Shown here: positions 5,112 through 6,880 of the stretch, one piece after another
How positions within the stretch are numbered: the stretch's first letter is position 1
Layout of the letters: each line of letters begins with the position of its first letter
Assembly: GCA_003484865.1 (NCBI GenBank)
Contig: DMZT01000155.1
Span: 454 to 7,333, forward strand
Reading direction: 5' to 3'
DNA from: Stenotrophomonas sp.
Lineage (GTDB): Bacteria > Pseudomonadota > Gammaproteobacteria > Xanthomonadales > Xanthomonadaceae
Length of the DNA: 6,880 bases
The notes under the pieces: generated by a model
Told to the model about the DNA's origin: nothing
Databases searched by the model: none
Seen by the model: only the letters and a program-made list of their open reading frames with translations
Program-made: the position numbers and the translations under genes

Positions 5112-6880
5112 GACCAGCGGTGCATCGGCGCTGGCCGCTGGAGGATGTCCGCGTCCAGCGCGCTGCGGCGTGCGATGGCCCGTGGCACGTAGCGCACGCA
5201 CTGTACCGCGTGGAACAGCATCAGCAGCAGCGCTGCCAGCAGCCATGCGCAACGGCCCAGCCCGGCGATGGCTGCATCGGAGGGCTCGGTCGGATCAATC
5301 TCCAGCCACTGCGTGCGCCCATCGTGGATACGCGCAGTGACCGTGCCAGAGACGGTGACCGGTCGAGCGATGGTCGCGGTGGCGCGCGTGCGCTTCCACT
5401 GGTCATGCGCCGTGCCGAGCCAGGCGTCGCCGACAGAGTGGAACTCAGCCGGCGAAGCCATCACCAGGACCACGCCGCCCTGCTGCTGTGCGAGCAGCGC
5501 AGGCGTCTGCGCCGCCCACCGCGACAGCACATGCGCATCGGCCGCCTGCTCGACCGCAGTGTTGATCTTTCTGATCACGTGGCTGGTAAACGCCAGGCCC
5601 TCCGGACCCGCCTGATCGCTGGCGAGGCGGGCGGCGCGCATGAGCGAGGCCCAATCCTGGTCGCCATGCGCGGTGTGATCGCTCTGCCAGGACAGCAGAC
5701 GCAGCAACCTTGACTGAAGGTCGCCGCAGGCATCCAGGCCCTGCACGCACGCGGCATCGACGCGCTCCAGCAGGTCGCCCAGTCCGGTTACCTGGCGAAA
5801 GGGTGCCAACAGATCGGTGGTCCCGGCGTACTGCGTACGCAGCTGCGTATCGTAGGACCCCAATCTCAGGATCGGTTCTGCGATCTCCAGTTCAGCCATC
5901 GGCACCTGGGGCACTCCCCAGCGGACCCGGTCGCAGTCGGCGGTGGCCACGGTATGGCCGTGCCGTTGCTGAGGCACCAACTCGCACGTTGTGCGCACGC
6001 GCAGGTGCACACCATCGCCGATGGCGGGAGGGCGTTGCAGCAGGCTGCCGGGGTCAGCATCGGTACGGAGCTGGTGCGCCGAGAACAATCGCATCGCGCG
6101 CTGCACTTCGTAGGTGGGGCCATCGCTGGCACTCAGCGCAAGGCACAGCGACACCAGCGCTACCGCGAGCATCAGGGCATGCCGCGCCAGCGGCACTGGT
6201 GGATATCGACGATGCTCATCCAGCATCGACCAGCCCGGACCCAGGGACAGTACGCGCCGGCTGTGCCGGTATATCTCGGCTTCGATTGGGTGACCCGCCT
6301 GCAGTCCCTTCGATTCGTTCCAGTCGTGGCAGGGGCGAATCCGCTGGTCGTTGCCGATCAACACGTGACATCCGGTGCCCGCAGGATCGCCGGGGCGCAG
6401 AAGCTGCAAGCGGTTCAGGCGACCATGCACCCGGTCGATTGGCTGAAGGGCAGCCGGACCAACCTGCCGACGCAGATAGAAGCCGGCCGACAACAGCATC
6501 AAGGCCAGTCCTGCACCCAGCACGCCCCAGGCCCACGGGCCGTTTTCCCTGAGCAGGGCCACGCCGCAGGCATTGGCCAGCAGGGCCAACCCGGCAGCCG
6601 CCCACGGCGTACCGGGGCGGCGACGGAGCCGGCGTTCCTCCGGATGCTCCATGCGCTCGCCCACGTGTCGTGCGGGCGTCCGTAGCGCGCGTGACCCTGC
6701 TGTGGTGATATCGAATGCATTGAGCCGCACCACGATCGCATAGCCCGGCCCCAGAACGACCTCTGCGGTGTTCTGCTCGGCCAGGTGGTCCGCCGCATCA
6801 AAGGGCAGCAGTACGTCCACGCCGCCCACGCTCTCCCGCACGAATGAGATACCCCGGTTGCGCAACACTTCGCGGGTATG
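5105..6880 (-). CDS. IgaA/UmoB-family inner-membrane protein, N-terminus outside window
   Basis: The frame is open to the right edge and shows 591 residues; the GTG at 6868 is probably internal. Family features follow in order (numbered from that GTG). A block RGISFVRE to AEVVLGPGYAIVVRLN (5-50) resembles the first cytoplasmic domain of enteric IgaA. There is a transmembrane pair at about 89-107 and 112-131, then a second cytoplasmic domain with GNDQRI and YRHSRRVLSLG (172-210). A transmembrane segment at 229-247 is followed by a periplasmic domain of about 290 residues, a last transmembrane segment at 537-556 and a short tail. The periplasmic part holds two Cys pairs, C295/C312 and C374/C381, spaced much like the disulfide cysteines of IgaA. 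Enteric IgaA is about 710 residues, so about 90-100 residues and the first membrane segment are missing here. In enterics IgaA restrains the Rcs phosphorelay through RcsD; that role is unproven here. Confidence 0.78.
   Translation of the reverse strand, partial: HTREVLRNRGISFVRESVGGVDVLLPFDAADHLAEQNTAEVVLGPGYAIVVRLNAFDITTAGSRALRTPARHVGERMEHPEERRLRRRPGTPWAAAGLALLANACGVALLRENGPWAWGVLGAGLALMLLSAGFYLRRQVGPAALQPIDRVHGRLNRLQLLRPGDPAGTGCHVLIGNDQRIRPCHDWNESKGLQAGHPIEAEIYRHSRRVLSLGPGWSMLDEHRRYPPVPLARHALMLAVALVSLCLALSASDGPTYEVQRAMRLFSAHQLRTDADPGSLLQRPPAIGDGVHLRVRTTCELVPQQRHGHTVATADCDRVRWGVPQVPMAELEIAEPILRLGSYDTQLRTQYAGTTDLLAPFRQVTGLGDLLERVDAACVQGLDACGDLQSRLLRLLSWQSDHTAHGDQDWASLMRAARLASDQAGPEGLAFTSHVIRKINTAVEQAADAHVLSRWAAQTPALLAQQQGGVVLVMASPAEFHSVGDAWLGTAHDQWKRTRATATIARPVTVSGTVTARIHDGRTQWLEIDPTEPSDAAIAGLGRCAWLLAALLLMLFHAVQCVRYVPRAIARRSALDADILQRPAPMHRWSP

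Noticed and set aside
6866..6868. GTG at 6868 as the true start of the IgaA-like gene
   Set aside because: The frame stays open to the window edge, and the first membrane segment and N-terminal part expected of the family are missing. The gene almost surely begins outside.

Overview
The window is very GC-rich, uses GTG as well as ATG starts, and packs its genes tightly on both strands. Codon use and protein composition (Ala, Arg and Gln rich) point to a gammaproteobacterium of the Xanthomonadaceae, most likely Stenotrophomonas or a close relative. This is a judgement by eye; no search was run. There are no rRNA or tRNA genes, mobile elements or CRISPR arrays.

Layout, left to right. (1) Bases 1-423 (+) hold the 3' end of an Ala/Gln/Arg-rich, probably coiled-coil protein. 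(2) A 10-bp GC hairpin at 439-463 separates it from a convergent minus-strand group. (3) That group, in transcription order (right to left), is an MrfA/YprA-type DUF1998 helicase (4448-1968), an MrfB/YprB-type DEDD exonuclease (1971-859) that overlaps it by four bases, and 48 bases further on a small I78-family peptidase-inhibitor lipoprotein (810-475). (4) Divergent from the helicase is a short secreted proline-rich protein of unknown function (4594-5100, +). The roughly 145-base gap between the two starts carries nested dyads over a possible helicase promoter. (5) Convergent with that gene, with only four bases between stop codons, is a large membrane protein (5105 to the right edge, minus) whose architecture and conserved blocks match the IgaA/UmoB family. 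Its N-terminus lies outside the window.

How the genes may work together. The helicase and exonuclease form the clearest functional unit. In Bacillus subtilis the homologous pair MrfA/MrfB acts in a UvrA-independent excision repair of mitomycin C damage, and the gene order and overlap here fit a coupled two-protein machine. The I78 lipoprotein may share the transcript but has no obvious repair role. The IgaA-like protein is the most surprising gene. In Enterobacterales, IgaA is the inner-membrane brake on the Rcs envelope-stress phosphorelay. Here the family's membrane layout and two periplasmic cysteine pairs are kept in what looks like a non-enteric background, with no Rcs gene in view. I saw no obviously new multi-gene defence or mobile system.
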